Of a stretch of 20,751 nucleotides of DNA, positions 1-9,725 are shown piece after piece. The stretch's first letter is position 1. Each line of letters begins with the position of its first letter. The position numbers and the translations under genes are program-made. The stretch is from Rhizophagus sp. LPA8_4_AMF (taxonomy: Eukaryota; Glomeromycota; Glomeromycetes; Glomerales; Glomeraceae). The stretch spans positions 1-20,751 of the forward strand of contig JADRCO010001272.1 of assembly GCA_021464525.1 (NCBI GenBank). Direction: 5' to 3'. The notes beneath the pieces were generated by a model. It had not been told where the DNA came from, did no database searches, and worked only from the letters and a program-made list of their open reading frames with translations.

Positions 1-162
1 AAAAATATAAAAATTTTATTTTAAAAATTTTTTAAAAAAAAAAAAAAAAAAAAATGACTTTAATATCATTTCTTTCTCTCTTTTTCATAAAACCTTTTTT
101 TACTAACAACTAATAACTTGTTTTTTAAATATTTCATTTTCGTTAAATTCTAAAAAAAAAAA

Positions 163-975
163 ATGCCACAAATAACGAATCCCAAGAAATGGACTACGGA
201 TGAACTTCTTGAACTTCTTTCTTATATCGAAAGTCACCCATCTAATTCATTGTCAAAGGCATGTAGAAAAGCAATAAAACATCTAAATATTGATAGAACT
301 CATAAGAGCGTTTATTCAAAAATGACAAGATTAATTTACGCAATAAAGTTATGGTTGAATGATCATATACAAAATGGTGAAGCGATCATTTGGCAAGATG
401 AAAGAGTTTGTAATCTATTGAAAAAAATTTACGAGATACAGAAGTCTAACAAAAATAATAACGAGTTTATTGAAGTATCATCTGAAGAGCAAGAACAAGA
501 ATTACAACGAGGTGATCAAATTGAAAGTACTAGTGAAACTAATAGTGTGATCGATAAAAGCGAAGAGCAAGACCCTACAGATAATTTCAGTGATTCAACT
601 GTGGATGGAGATTATTATACTGATCATCTTGACTTATACAGGCAAATATCCATTTAACTTAAATTTTGAGCCTATTAATAAAAACTGCTATTTAATATTT
701 TAATTAATATTTTTTTTTTTAAAAAAAAATAATAATATAGGAAAAATAAAGAACAATTGCATCTTTTCCACCTTCCATTAAAGATCTTGAGTGATAGAAT
801 CTATGAAGCAGAAAAAGAAGCAAGAGAAGTTTATGAAACGACTACTGCTGAAAACGAAGATATGAAATATCATCAAATTTGTCAAATAATCAAGCAAATT
901 CAAGAGTATCGAGATGAAGTGTGTGGTTTGTTTGAGGAATTCGAAAAAAAGATCAACGAAATGAGATCATTATAA
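163..975 (+). CDS. Gene A: two-exon Myb/SANT-like plus coiled-coil protein (237 aa), divergent family member
   Basis: Exon 1 is 163-641, the intron 642-740 and exon 2 741-975. Exon 1 opens with ATG after an A-run and carries a helical region at residues 10-92: Trp10, a Leu-rich helix, Cys34-Ala37, a KSVYSK segment at 48-53 and an AIIW segment at 74-77. This spacing resembles Myb/SANT-like DNA-binding domains, which is inference. Residues 101-158 form an acidic Glu/Ser/Asp-rich linker missing from the paralogues. Exon 2 gives a charged coiled coil ending near KKINEM. No GT donor fits in frame near the end of exon 1; GC at 642 in the context ACAG/GCAAAT does, and it yields the same phase 2 (two bases plus one) as the other six genes. 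If unspliced, exon 1 stops at 657. Function is unknown; a nuclear, DNA-associated dimer is a guess. It sits 9.4 kb from the main array. Confidence 0.75.
642..740 (+). other. GC-AG intron of gene A
   Basis: The 99-nt intron begins GCAAAT after ACAG and ends AATATAG. ACAG/GCAAAT is close to the usual GC-donor context AG/GCAAGT. Between 602 and the exon 1 stop there is no GT dinucleotide; the last two, at 591-592 and 601-602, have phases 1 and 0, so they cannot join exon 2 in frame. The GC site gives phase 2, matching every paralogue. TTAATTAAT shortly before the T-run could serve as a branch site. Confidence 0.6.
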
Positions 976-1424
976 ATAATCTTTTTTGATTTTTTTTTTT
1001 AATAATTTGTTTAAATTTCGCTATTTTTGTAAAAGGCTTACTAAATTTGAACGTATTCAGGTATTTGAATATAGCTTTAATCCTTAAAAGGAAAATATAT
1101 TATAAAAACAAATATATATTATTTTACTTTTTGTATTTTGCTTTCACAATTCCAATTTTTTTTTCATTTATTATATAACGCATGATCATATGAAATAAAT
1201 AGTCCTGAATCAGGTACCCTTTTAAAAAAATTTTTGACATACACTTAAAATTGTTTATATAATTTTAAAGTATACATGTGTACATTTTAAGTATATTTTT
1301 TTTCAGGTGTTATTTATTTGGTTACGGTATGTTCTTGTGTCTTTGTTACGGTATTGCGCTTTATTATTTTTTAGGTACGAAATTTTATCCGGTATGATTC
1401 TCCTACCGTACCTGTTTCCCTGGA
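976..1424. other. Spacer between gene A and the nuclease remnant
   Basis: AT-rich sequence without a supportable gene. It holds two direct copies of GTTACGGTAT at 1321-1330 and 1345-1354, just upstream of the nuclease remnant. A third copy of this 10-mer lies far away, near 13218. No promoter can be assigned. Confidence 0.4.
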
Positions 1425-1709
1425 TGTATTATTATTAATACAACTAAAATTACACAGATAGCTAAGGAAGTTCTTAACGAAGAACATGTAGTTGAATATC
1501 GACCGTCTTTCATGCAAGGATTAGAGCTTGATGCCTTCTTCCAAAAATATCGAAGGTGCAGGGGGCTCAGCATCGGCTTCATAGCACTAGCTGGTAATCG
1601 TGATCGGCAAAAAAGATGCATATGTCAAGATAATGGAATCTTCCTTCTCGAGATATGGTATGATCAAAAACCGGATATTGTTATTCTTAGAAGAATCAAA
1701 AAAACTTAG
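1425..1709 (+). pseudogene. Frameshifted remnant of a restriction-endonuclease-fold (DUF723/VSR-like) protein
   Basis: One frame (1425-1553) reads a segment with EYRPSF and GLELDAFF, where the Asp would be catalytic. The next part of the motif, VQGAQH followed by RLHSTSW, lies in a different frame at 1556-1594. The first frame then resumes from 1596 with RDRQKRCICQDNG and LLEIWYD, to a stop at 1707-1709. Short-patch-repair and DUF723-like nucleases have this order: GLELDxxF, ExQGxQH, then an arginine/lysine helix and a final strand like LLxIxYD. The catalytic Glu before VQG is not encoded in that frame and some residues between the blocks are gone, so the copy should be dead. Family identification is from memory of the motif. 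The N-terminal part is absent or lies in exons I cannot see. Confidence 0.5.
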
Positions 1710-2134
1710 GAGTTTATCAATAAAATGGAATCTCAAAACATTAATCTATAACTTTATAATGTGTATAACTCAATTATTGAAATCGTACAAATTTTACTAT
1801 ACAACTAAACTGTATTATATTTTTCACGCTCACGTGATTATAGCTCTAGGTAAAAAGTATGCGACATATATTTATCATACTGACAAGTTTAATGACGTAA
1901 ATGACTTCATTTTATTATAAATAACTAAAGAAATTTTTAAACTACGATCGACAGAACTAATGATCCGTTGCACAATTCGCCTTTTTCACATATAAATGGA
2001 TAAATGGAAGAAAAATAAGTAAGGCGTTGTTTATTTGTTTATTTTAATTTTTCTATAATAAAGTATAAACATACTGTACATTTTTTTATTTAAGAAGAAT
2101 TACAGTGGCTTGAGGAACTCGCGATTAAAGAACC
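1710..2134. other. AT-rich spacer before gene H
   Basis: No supportable gene. A palindromic CACGTG occurs at 1831-1836. The open stretch 1600-1920 overlaps the nuclease remnant in another frame and continues into low-complexity sequence, so it is not called. A pyrimidine tract followed by AAG and CAG at about 2085-2105 resembles a splice acceptor but leads into no exon that fits. Confidence 0.35.
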
Positions 2135-3342
2135 ATGGACCAGACCAGTAATAACAACTTTTATCAACAATTTCAGGTATTGCGTTATTTCACAGTAAAA
2201 TAAGTTTTTTTTCAATAATGAAAAACTGATTTTAAAACGTTATACATAGATATCAAAGAATAGTAATGCCATACGGACCGAAAGGGATCGCCGGGACTTC
2301 CTCAGGTCTTATTGATCACTGTATGGGACGCCACCTACCTTCTGTGGGGGTACTATATCAGGCTTTTCTTCTCGGCAAGCTAAGAATCCTTATCAAAATA
2401 ATCAAATCGATGGAAATGAACCCGGATGGTCGTCCATCAACGATCAACTTCACGTATCGAGCAATATCTTTCAAGAAAAAGAAAAAATTACGAAAAACAA
2501 GAAAGGAAAGAAGAAGAGAAAGAAGAAAGCGATCACTGATAAAAAAGACTGCGCATCAATACATATTTGGGGCGTCGGTTCGCAGCGGAACGCAGACAAA
2601 TACGCTGACAAAAGAGATGATATACGAAAACAACAAGCTGATAGCGGATTCGAGAGTAGAAAGAATACCAGCGTTGCAGTGGTGTCAATCGAACGTTGTC
2701 TTAACAAAAGAAGAATCCGAGAATTTGAAACACCCTTGGGGGAACTGTGCAGAGTCGGTTCCTTGGTGGGTAAATCTATGTGGACAACAGACGAACCGAC
2801 AACACCATGTCGTCTTGTACTCCCGAACCGTTCTCACACGCGGAAAAGTGGAGAAAGTCATACCCCCATGTACATTTTGTCGGAAGGTAAAGAACCGTAT
2901 GAAGGATCAGATGCATGTGAAAATTCGTTCATGTTAGTTGAAAAGATCAAGAATGAATATGACCGTCATCGTGTTGCAGCTTCTGTTAGTCGTAATATCT
3001 TGAGCGAAAGTGAAGAATCAGATCCTACTGATCTTACTGATGATATGGAAAGTATTAAAAGATTTGGTTTCAGTCACATCATTATTGTCGGGGAACGAGA
3101 GTTCGGAATACTTTTTCTTGATTGCTATGGCCGCATGTTTGATTGGGACTATATGAATCTTTTATTATGGCCACTCGGAAATTATTTAGAGTATAATCTG
3201 AATAAACCGCGGATGGCATGGGGTATAGAATTCGATGAGACTATTACTGAATTTGAAGCAGGTACGTGTGTAATTTGCTCGTTTTTTACTTTAAATTTTT
3301 TATAACTATTTTCTTTTTCTGGATTTATCAGATGATAAGTAA
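2135..3342 (+). CDS. Gene H: predicted three-exon orphan protein (309 aa) with basic segment
   Basis: Proposed exons are 2135-2176, 2385-3261 and 3332-3342. Exon 1 starts at ATG in an ACCATGG context and encodes a Gln/Asn-rich start ending FYQQFQ. A CAG/GTATTG donor at 2177 and an AAG acceptor after a pyrimidine-rich stretch at 2384 join in phase 0 to NPYQNNQ, so composition continues across the junction. Residues 46-62 are Lys/Arg rich and could be a nuclear localisation signal. An acidic SESEESDPTD stretch precedes residues 241-306, a compact region with FGFSHIIIVG, LDCYGR, LLLWPLGN and MAWGIEFDE that looks like a folded domain. The strong donor CAG/GTACGT at 3262 pairs with a 70-nt intron to give the ending EADDK. 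An alternative acceptor at 3623 would give a different short tail. The family is not recognised. The first intron, at 208 nt, is longer than its neighbours and is the weakest part. Confidence 0.5.
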
Positions 3343-3435
3343 CCATTGATTTGGTCATATTCACAATCCAGTGAAAATTAGTATATACTAGTTATATTTT
3401 CTGTATTATCTTATGAAGTGCATTTGTTAATATTG

Positions 3436-3489
3436 TAATGTATTAAAAAATAATGTATTAATACATAATGTATTAATACATAATGTATT
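3436..3489. repeat. 15-bp tandem repeat with palindromic unit, about 3.6 copies
   Basis: The unit TAATGTATTAATACA is repeated exactly at 3451-3465 and 3466-3480, with a partial copy at 3481-3489 and a diverged copy at 3436-3450. Each unit contains the palindromic core TGTATTAATACA, so the array can form nested hairpins. Confidence 0.85.
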
Positions 3490-5442
3490 TAGCATATATA
3501 TAATAAAGCTTTCTCATATTGGTTAATAATAATAGTATGATGTGAAAAAAAATAATGAATTGATAATCATTTTCATTTTACACGATTCCTATACACACTC
3601 CGGGATAATTATTTTTTTTATAGGTTGTCCAGCAAATTTTATTCTTCTGACTCACATTTAAAAACATCCACATGTAGCACCTTCCAGCATATGATCATGT
3701 TTCTTTCCTCTTCGCAAGAAGCTATTGAGAGAAAGAAGAACTATTTAAGGAATCTGACCGACGTTTAGAATTAATATTTAATATTTTAAGGGGGGTTAGC
3801 ATCAGAACTATATAGTCATGAAATAATATTCTGAGAATGCAGTCCTAAACCATTGGCCTTAAAGCATGAAAAAAATCGTGAATTGGTTCGAATATATATA
3901 TATATATATTCTCCTCCTCAAGTCATTTATATAAAAAAATTTAGAAAAAAAAAAAAAAATTTTTTCTCAATAACACGTACTTTCAAATTTTGAATCAAAC
4001 CAAATTTTTTATGATTACATCATTTGAAAGCCACATTAATTGTTAATTCAAGGTTAAAGCTAGTTAAGGCTGTTAACCCATTAACCGGTTAAAGTCAGAG
4101 TTATATAAACGCATTAGAGTATGTTTGCCACGTTTTTCTACATTGCCCGAAATTGGGATAAGCTGTGCCACTTTAAATTAATAACTTGAAATTATGGGAT
4201 ATTATTAAAAAAGAGTAGTAAGATATTGTTTTTATTAAAATATTGTCATACATTATGTAATAATTATTAGGAAATGAAAACTATTATAAAGACGTTAGCG
4301 TAGGAATATATAGTTTTTCACTACACTTCGGACCAATAATACTATAATTTAAATACATTTCAATAATATATTTAAAATTAACTCTAAAATTAATGACCAT
4401 AACGGCACGCAAATCAAAAAAAAAAGAGACGTTCGATTATTCAGGTAATAAAATTTTTTAAAATGGATAAATCCTAAATAACGGATCAGTAAAAACTTAA
4501 TGGATGTGTGAAATATTAAGATACGATTAATGATGCGTTAAAAAAAATCAAATAAGTTTTTGATTTAACCCGACGATTTTCAAGAAAAGTGATTCCACAG
4601 ATAAAAAGATTGGCATTTGGATCATGTAAAGAACACAAAAGGAACACAAGGATTGTAATGTATATATCGCACTAATACAAGATCTTTGAACATAATTTTT
4701 TTATACTAAAAATCTTCTTATTCAAACTTCATGTTATATGATACATATCGGCGGATTTGTCCCTTTGCGTTAGAATTGGTTCTTACTCTATTTACTAAAT
4801 ATGGTAAAATTTTATAATTTCTGAATTTTTCCGGTCGTGACGCAGCAGAATTTCTAGAATATAATATGTGGTGTAAAAAAATCAACCCTTTTAGGCAAGG
4901 TTGGGTTCGTATGTCTAGGTAGTAGATAGGGGAGTCAGTTTTTATTTTTTAGTTCGTATGTTTATTACTTCAATAAAATTGAAACGCAATCTTAGCAAAA
5001 AAAATTATAAATATACTGTATACAAAAATAGAGTATCGTAGTATCGTACCTTAACTTAAAATATATATATAAAAACCTTATTAAAATTTTTAAAAAATAT
5101 GAAATAAACATGCAATCGAGATAAATTTTTTGTAATATTATATATACTGTATGTTTCGAATTTATAATTATTAGTATATTTTTAGATTTTTTAGATTATA
5201 ATATTTCAGAAACTTTATCAAAACGAAAATTATAAAACACGCCATGGCGCTCAACGCCATAGTTATATGATTTATTGTTACTTTAACTTTTTATTCTACA
5301 TTATTAGTAGATTAGCTAAACTGATTCTATTAATATAATAATTACAGTATATTCTACTTTGAAATATTTAATTCTGCAACATATACTTCACATATATTCT
5401 TATAAGTTTTTCGGATATTTTTATTTTATAACATTTGCAATA

Positions 5443-5467
5443 TAAAAAATAAATAAATAAATAAATA
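5443..5467. repeat. AAAT microsatellite
   Basis: Four to five perfect AAAT units within an AT-rich spacer. No gene is nearby. Confidence 0.8.
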
Positions 5468-6480
5468 GTACTAATTAAATCTTATTTCTGACCATTTTCG
5501 AGGATGCTGAGCAATTTTAATTAGTATAACTTGTTTATAAATATTATTTTGTAACGATAGGAAGATTATTTTCTTAATATTGTAATTTACTGTAATATTT
5601 ATTCTGTTGACATGTTTCACATATTAGTTTTTTATCGTGACACAGTAAGAAATCGTTAAAAAAATATCTTAGTAATTTACTCAAAGTGGTACGCATTTAA
5701 TTTAACTCGATAAACTTCATCTACAAAGATATGACGCAGGGGGGACTCGAGGAAAATAAATGATTAGCTGGTAAACCTATTCACAAAAATCGCCGCATAA
5801 TTTACCTCAATCAATCATTTCCATTAAAAACTTTGGGTCCAACTTAAAAAAAAGATTATTTAAAAACAAATAAAAGATAACCTAAAACTTTTGCGCGTTT
5901 TATAATTTATATCTGATATGCAGTAACAATATTTATAATTTTCCAGTATAAAATATAAAATTCTTTTTTAAAGTATTTTTGACTATAACATGATTTTGAT
6001 GTGTTGTATTGAGAAATGGGTTAAGTTTAACTCTGGATCGACTCGATACTCGTATTTCTTACATTTAAAATAAAAATTTTAATTCGCTAGTCTATTCGTT
6101 AAATTCCTTATTTTTTCATCAATTGGCTTTTATGTACAGCAAATTTCATGAATTGTGGGACATTCATCATTCTATTCCTTGCCTAGAGGAATTTAATACA
6201 GTATAACTCAAGCATTTAAATTTACTTAATTTTGGGCAAAGTTATTTATGCGGGCCAGAGATATGCAATAATTTTCTTTTTTTTGCAAATGTTTCCTATG
6301 ATTGGTTTATAAATGTATAATTTGCGGCTAAAAAATTTATTTAATATAATTGATCGGTAAAATCCCTTGGTTAACCAGTTTTTAAGGTTTTTTTTCATCG
6401 GTTCTAACAGTGTTCTAATATCTTTTTGAACGCTCGGGTCACCTGAATAGTAATGTCGGTCGAGTTACACTCGGTCACGG

Positions 6481-6765
6481 TAGAGTTGTATCCGTCCATC
6501 TGAATATCCGATTTTTATGTTATCCGTTTACCGGATATTACTCGGATATCCTAATATCCAATTATTTTTGCAGACTAATTCAGGCCAAATTTATAATTCC
6601 GATCAGAATTATGACTTGGTGTGATGGTCATTTTGATAGCCGTTTCACAAAAATTATTTTTCTAAAAATCAAAAATTTTCCTTTTGAGGTTGGTGTCCAA
6701 AAAAGGAAATATTTTTAGCATAATTCTGGCCGGAATTATAAAACGGATAACGGATAGGAACTCTA
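6481..6765. mobile_element. Fold-back (MITE-like) element with nested inverted repeats
   Basis: Three inverted pairs are nested in order: 6481-6495 with 6750-6765 (TAGAGTT..TATCCGT), 6520-6529 with 6741-6750 (TTATCCGTTT, perfect) and 6591-6612 with 6720-6741 (ATAATTCCGGCCAGAATTAT type, about 20 of 22). The inner arm is itself nearly palindromic. No coding region fits a transposase. A related piece, CCAAAAAAGGAAAT followed by ATTCTGGCCGGA, occurs at 6697-6734 and again at 16389-16432, so part of this is dispersed. Outer limits and target duplication are not certain. Confidence 0.6.
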
Positions 6766-8018
6766 GGTCACGGGTCATTGAATTTAACTACGGCACGCGA
6801 AAAAAAATTATTATTTTTTCTAATTATGGGATTGGTAATATTCATAAATTTATTGGAAAAATATTTAGTTTTTTGTTTTTGTGGTTGCCATTCAGAAAGC
6901 AATACCATGATTAAGATCGACACGATGGGTTTTAAATGCTTTAGTATAGTCCTACATTACTAGGATGCTAAAACGTTTCATGTGATCAGGTTCTAACTCT
7001 CAAAGGTTCAGTTCAGTTTATTAAGGTTAAAAAAAAAAATCACTTTGGTTAAAAGTTCGGATTTTATTTCTAAAAAAAAAAATTTTATTACTTTTAAAAT
7101 CTAATAATAAAAATGACAAAAAAAAACTATTTGAAAAAAAAAGTTTTCTTTTTTCAATATTTCTCGTACACGACGTATACATACTAAGGTACATGTGTAA
7201 ATAAAGTAACCTAAACTAAAGAAAAACTGTAATATTAATCTATTTAATCTATCTACATATATCGAAACATTTTTGATGTATACAAATATACATTTTTGTT
7301 AGATTATCTACAAAATTTGCATTGCATGGACATTAATATTTTCTATATGTACCTTATACGTACCTCGACCCCACTTTATATTCCCCCTAATGTTCTCAAG
7401 CCTTCTTACAAACTAATTTCTCTTTTATTAAAACCGTTCTCAGTTTCATGAATTTATTCGCAACTATTTCTTAAGTTTATATCATTTCTCATTTTCTTGA
7501 TTCTTGATTCTTTCTATTTCTTGTTCGAGCGAAATTTTAAAATTTTGTCTTTCATTCGAGGAATTTATTTGTCTAGTTTCTTCAAATATGATTATCACCT
7601 TTGTCATCATCACCAATTCTATTTTAATACATTAATGCATTTGCTGTTCTCTCCTTTTTATCGTTCTACTCTGTCCGCTTCTTTGTATATCTTTTTTATT
7701 TGCTCCATTTCCGCTGCTATCTTTGTTATCATCATCTCCTTCATAATAAAATATTGTACCTCTATTGGGAAGGACCAGAAGAAAAGGATTAGTTAAAAAA
7801 AGAAAATAGAGGAAAAAAAATCACCCAAAACTCATCATTAATTCGTCTAGTCATATACTTAGTTTTTTTGTCATTTTTTGAGTGAAAGTTTACAGAAATC
7901 ATATAGAAAGTGATTTTTTTTTCTAAAATTTTCATCTTCATTCAATAGCTTTCTTAAGATTAAAAAAAAAGAAACTCCCAGCAAAAGAAAAGAGGCACCA
8001 AAAACTATACTTTCATAA
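6766..8018. other. Spacer; short open frames not supported as genes
   Basis: Low-complexity A- and T-rich sequence with a pyrimidine-rich + strand at 7370-7750. A 99-codon open stretch at 7497-7796 begins with TTG and is Phe/Tyr/Ile-rich because of that pyrimidine bias. The opposite strand has short charged open stretches, none with a start and splice structure I can defend. Confidence 0.4.
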
Positions 8019-8192
8019 CACCAAGCCAACGAATGCTATCTTAAAAGAATCAGGTACTGGTACTATGGCAGGATTTTTGTTAACGGTGTAACCATGCATC
8101 CAGGCGGTGATGACAGATTTTCTATCGTAAGATTCACCACACCGAAGGACGGGAATTATGTCCTAGACGCAACGTTTACACATGCCAGTTAG
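8019..8192 (+). pseudogene. Exon-like fragment recalling a bacterial beta-sandwich domain
   Basis: A frame open from 8019 to the stop at 8190-8192 encodes, from 8055, YWYYGRIFVNG, VTMHPGGDDRFSIVRFTTP and KDGNYVLDATFTHAS. The order LHPG, xSVVRWTAP, xAGTY, and a following small-residue strand is typical of a domain repeated in extracellular bacterial proteins (planctomycete and PEP-CTERM-type proteins), recalled from memory. Only about 45 residues are present, with no start codon and no continuation nearby. The piece is bordered by an acceptor-like ATCAG (to 8053) and a donor-like GTTAGT (8188), so it might be a stranded exon. A horizontally acquired or captured gene fragment is possible. Confidence 0.4.
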
Positions 8193-8314
8193 TTATTGAC
8201 TTATTGTGCCTAAAGAGAAAAGAGAAAGAAAGGTTGGTTAAAAAAAAAGGAAATAAATCAACAACAAAAGAACATCTGAAACCCATCTTCATATAACCGT
8301 ACAAGAAAGGTAAA

Positions 8315-8340
8315 GATTAATTTTTTTTAAAAAATTAATC
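8315..8340. repeat. Perfect AT hairpin
   Basis: GATTAATTTTTT and AAAAAATTAATC form a 12-bp stem around two T bases. It lies 40 bp outside the left end of the inverted-repeat element. Confidence 0.75.
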
Positions 8341-8380
8341 ACAAGTGAAAAAGAAACTCACCAAAATCTACCTTCATTTA

Positions 8381-9264
8381 GAGGTGCAGACATTTCTCAA
8401 GTTGCGCCATATTGCGTTACGTCGTTGACGTAAATCTTGACGTATCAAATTATAAATATTTTTTAACAAGTCCAAATATGTATTAAAAAATAAATTCTAT
8501 TTTCCTTTATTGCGCTTACTACTCTTTTAATTAACAGTATAATTATCTCCTTTGGTTTACTCTTCTAATCTATTTAAAACATTATTAACTAAATTAAATC
8601 CACATTATTATTAATGAGTATGAGATGTTAACTGACATTTCTGTTTTCTTATCGTTATGGTAGTACGTAAAAAAAAAAATTAAACCTTGAAAACACAAAG
8701 CACATTGTGTATCAAGCCTATAATTATAAGTATTTCATGTCAAAAGTTTAAAGTCCAAGGCACTTCACATCAAAAGTTTAAGTCAAAAGCTTATCAAGCC
8801 TACGGTTAAAAGTAAAAAAAAAAGAAAAAGGAATGTTGGTAACGTTCCCAAATCAAAAAATAACAAAGTAAAAACAAATGAATTACCGCCTACCTTGCAA
8901 TTTCAAAGTTCAGGTTGGGTTCAAGGCTGTTCCTAAAATAAAAAAAAGGAAATGTTAGTAGCGTTCCCGAATCAAAAAAAAAAAAAACAAAAAAAAAAAA
9001 AAAAAAAAGAAAGGTTAGGAGCGTTCCCGAAAAAAAAAAAAAAAAAACAAAAAAAAAAAACAAACAAATCATCCACCATCTTGCGCCATTAAAAAGGGAA
9101 GTTAGTAACGTCCTAAATCAAAAAATAATAAAAAACAAAAAACAAACGAAATATCTATCTACCTTGCTAAGTCATTTACGAAGTCACATGGTAATGTGAC
9201 GACGCCACTGACGTTGACACTAAAAAAGTTGACGTAACCATAAAGTTTCTAATGTCTGCACCCC
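8381..9264. mobile_element. Non-autonomous inverted-repeat element (884 bp) with TA flanks
   Basis: The left end GAGGTGCAGACATT (8381-8394) matches the right end (9251-9264) in inverse orientation at 13 of 14 positions. Both ends are bordered by TA (8379-8380 and 9265-9266), as expected for Tc1/mariner-type insertion. Subterminal TTGACGTA-type words occur at 8425-8434, 8438-8445 and 9229-9237 and may be transposase binding sites. The interior has no transposase frame, only tandem, A-rich units. It is best described as a MITE-like, non-autonomous element; the superfamily is inferred from the two-base duplication alone, which is weak. Confidence 0.6.
8830..9166. repeat. Four diverged tandem units inside the element
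   Basis: The core GGAATGTTAGTAACGTTCCC and variants begin at about 8830, 8948, 9009 and 9096, each followed by A-rich sequence with scattered C. Units 1, 3 and 4 end with a CTACCTTGC or CCATCTTGC word (8889, 9076, 9158). The core holds the palindrome AACGTT or a one-base variant of it. The long Phe-rich frame on the opposite strand arises from these A-runs and is not a gene. Confidence 0.7.
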
Positions 9265-9629
9265 TACTTAAATTCGCCTAGAAAGTCTTTCTGCACAATA
9301 AAAGAAAGAATTTAGTTTAAAAAGCAAGCTTAAAAAAAAAATAGAAATGGAAGGGAAAAATTTCACGAAACCTACTTAAAGGCTTAAAAGTTTATTATAA
9401 AATCAATTTGCTTGAATAACATTTAACGGTACATAGTCGTCTTGACATAATTTCTTCATAAATAAACACTCATTCGCACTGAGCCACACCGGTCCTACTT
9501 GGCTCGGAAGCAAACAACTATGCTTCGGAAAAAAAAATAAATAAATTTTGTTAAAAGAAAAAAAAATTGAGGGGTTTTATATGAAATTTTTCTGTCGCAC
9601 AGCCCCTGGCCCTTTGTAAGATATTATTT
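9265..9629. other. Spacer
   Basis: No gene. At 9479-9500 the opposite strand reads GGTGTGGCTCAGTGCG, like a tRNA A box, but no B box or acceptor stem follows. Confidence 0.3.
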
Positions 9630-9632
9630 CAG

Positions 9633-9693
9633 TGGAAAGAATCGGTAGAGCTGTTCCTGGGAACCAGTACCAATTAGCCGATTCAAACTCGGT
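9633..9693 (+). ncRNA. tRNA-like relic with A-box and T-arm (possible SINE head)
   Basis: TCGGTAGAGC (9642-9651) resembles the 3' half of a tRNA D arm. Some 25 bases on, GCCGA-TTCAAAC-TCGGT (9677-9693) forms a five-pair T arm with a seven-base loop fitting TTCRANY. The spacing between the two fits a tRNA. The 5' half of the D stem, a clean anticodon arm and an acceptor stem are not seen, so a working tRNA is unlikely. A decayed tRNA or the head of a tRNA-derived SINE are the two readings. Confidence 0.4.
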
Positions 9694-9700
9694 TTATACT

Positions 9701-9725
9701 GGACCGGGTCCTTAGAACCGGTCCC
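9701..9725. repeat. GC-rich imperfect inverted repeat
   Basis: GGACCGGGTCC (9701-9711) and GAACCGGTCCC (9715-9725) are near-inverse copies with a three-base loop. They lie in a locally GC-richer island (about 9640-9750) full of GGAACC, GGTCC and GAACTCAGT words, directly after the tRNA-like piece. Confidence 0.6.

Larger units (their letters stand above)
3343..6480. other. 3.1-kb gene-free spacer
   Basis: Stops are dense in all frames and nothing coding can be supported on either strand. It contains a 15-bp tandem repeat (3436-3489), a TA run (about 3892-3910), clustered GTTAA/GGTTAA words including ATTAACCGGTTAA near 4080-4093, a 10-nt GC-rich palindrome CGCCATGGCG at 5240-5249, and an AAAT microsatellite near 5443-5467. 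Confidence 0.5.

Noticed and set aside
2106..2173. Exon-like stretch reading WLEELAIKEPWTRPVI
   Set aside because: It is open in frame and looks protein-like, but its phase-2 end fits no acceptor in the gene H frame; the frame starting at the ATG at 2135 fits better. It could be a leftover of an unrelated exon.
2266..2937. 223-codon + strand frame starting MPYGPKG
   Set aside because: It overlaps the main exon of gene H in another frame, turns into Arg/Lys-only runs and has no exon continuity; the gene H frame is longer and joins neighbours cleanly.
6684..6963. Two overlapping short + strand frames
   Set aside because: Both lie in or next to the fold-back element and have no coding signature.
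7497..7796. 99-codon frame rich in Phe, Tyr and Ile
   Set aside because: It starts with TTG, follows pyrimidine bias of the strand and has no motif or splice context.
8890..9072. Opposite-strand 60-codon Phe-rich frame
   Set aside because: It is made by A-runs in the tandem units of the inverted-repeat element.
9470..9500. Opposite-strand tRNA A-box-like sequence
   Set aside because: No matching B box, T arm or acceptor stem is found at tRNA spacing.
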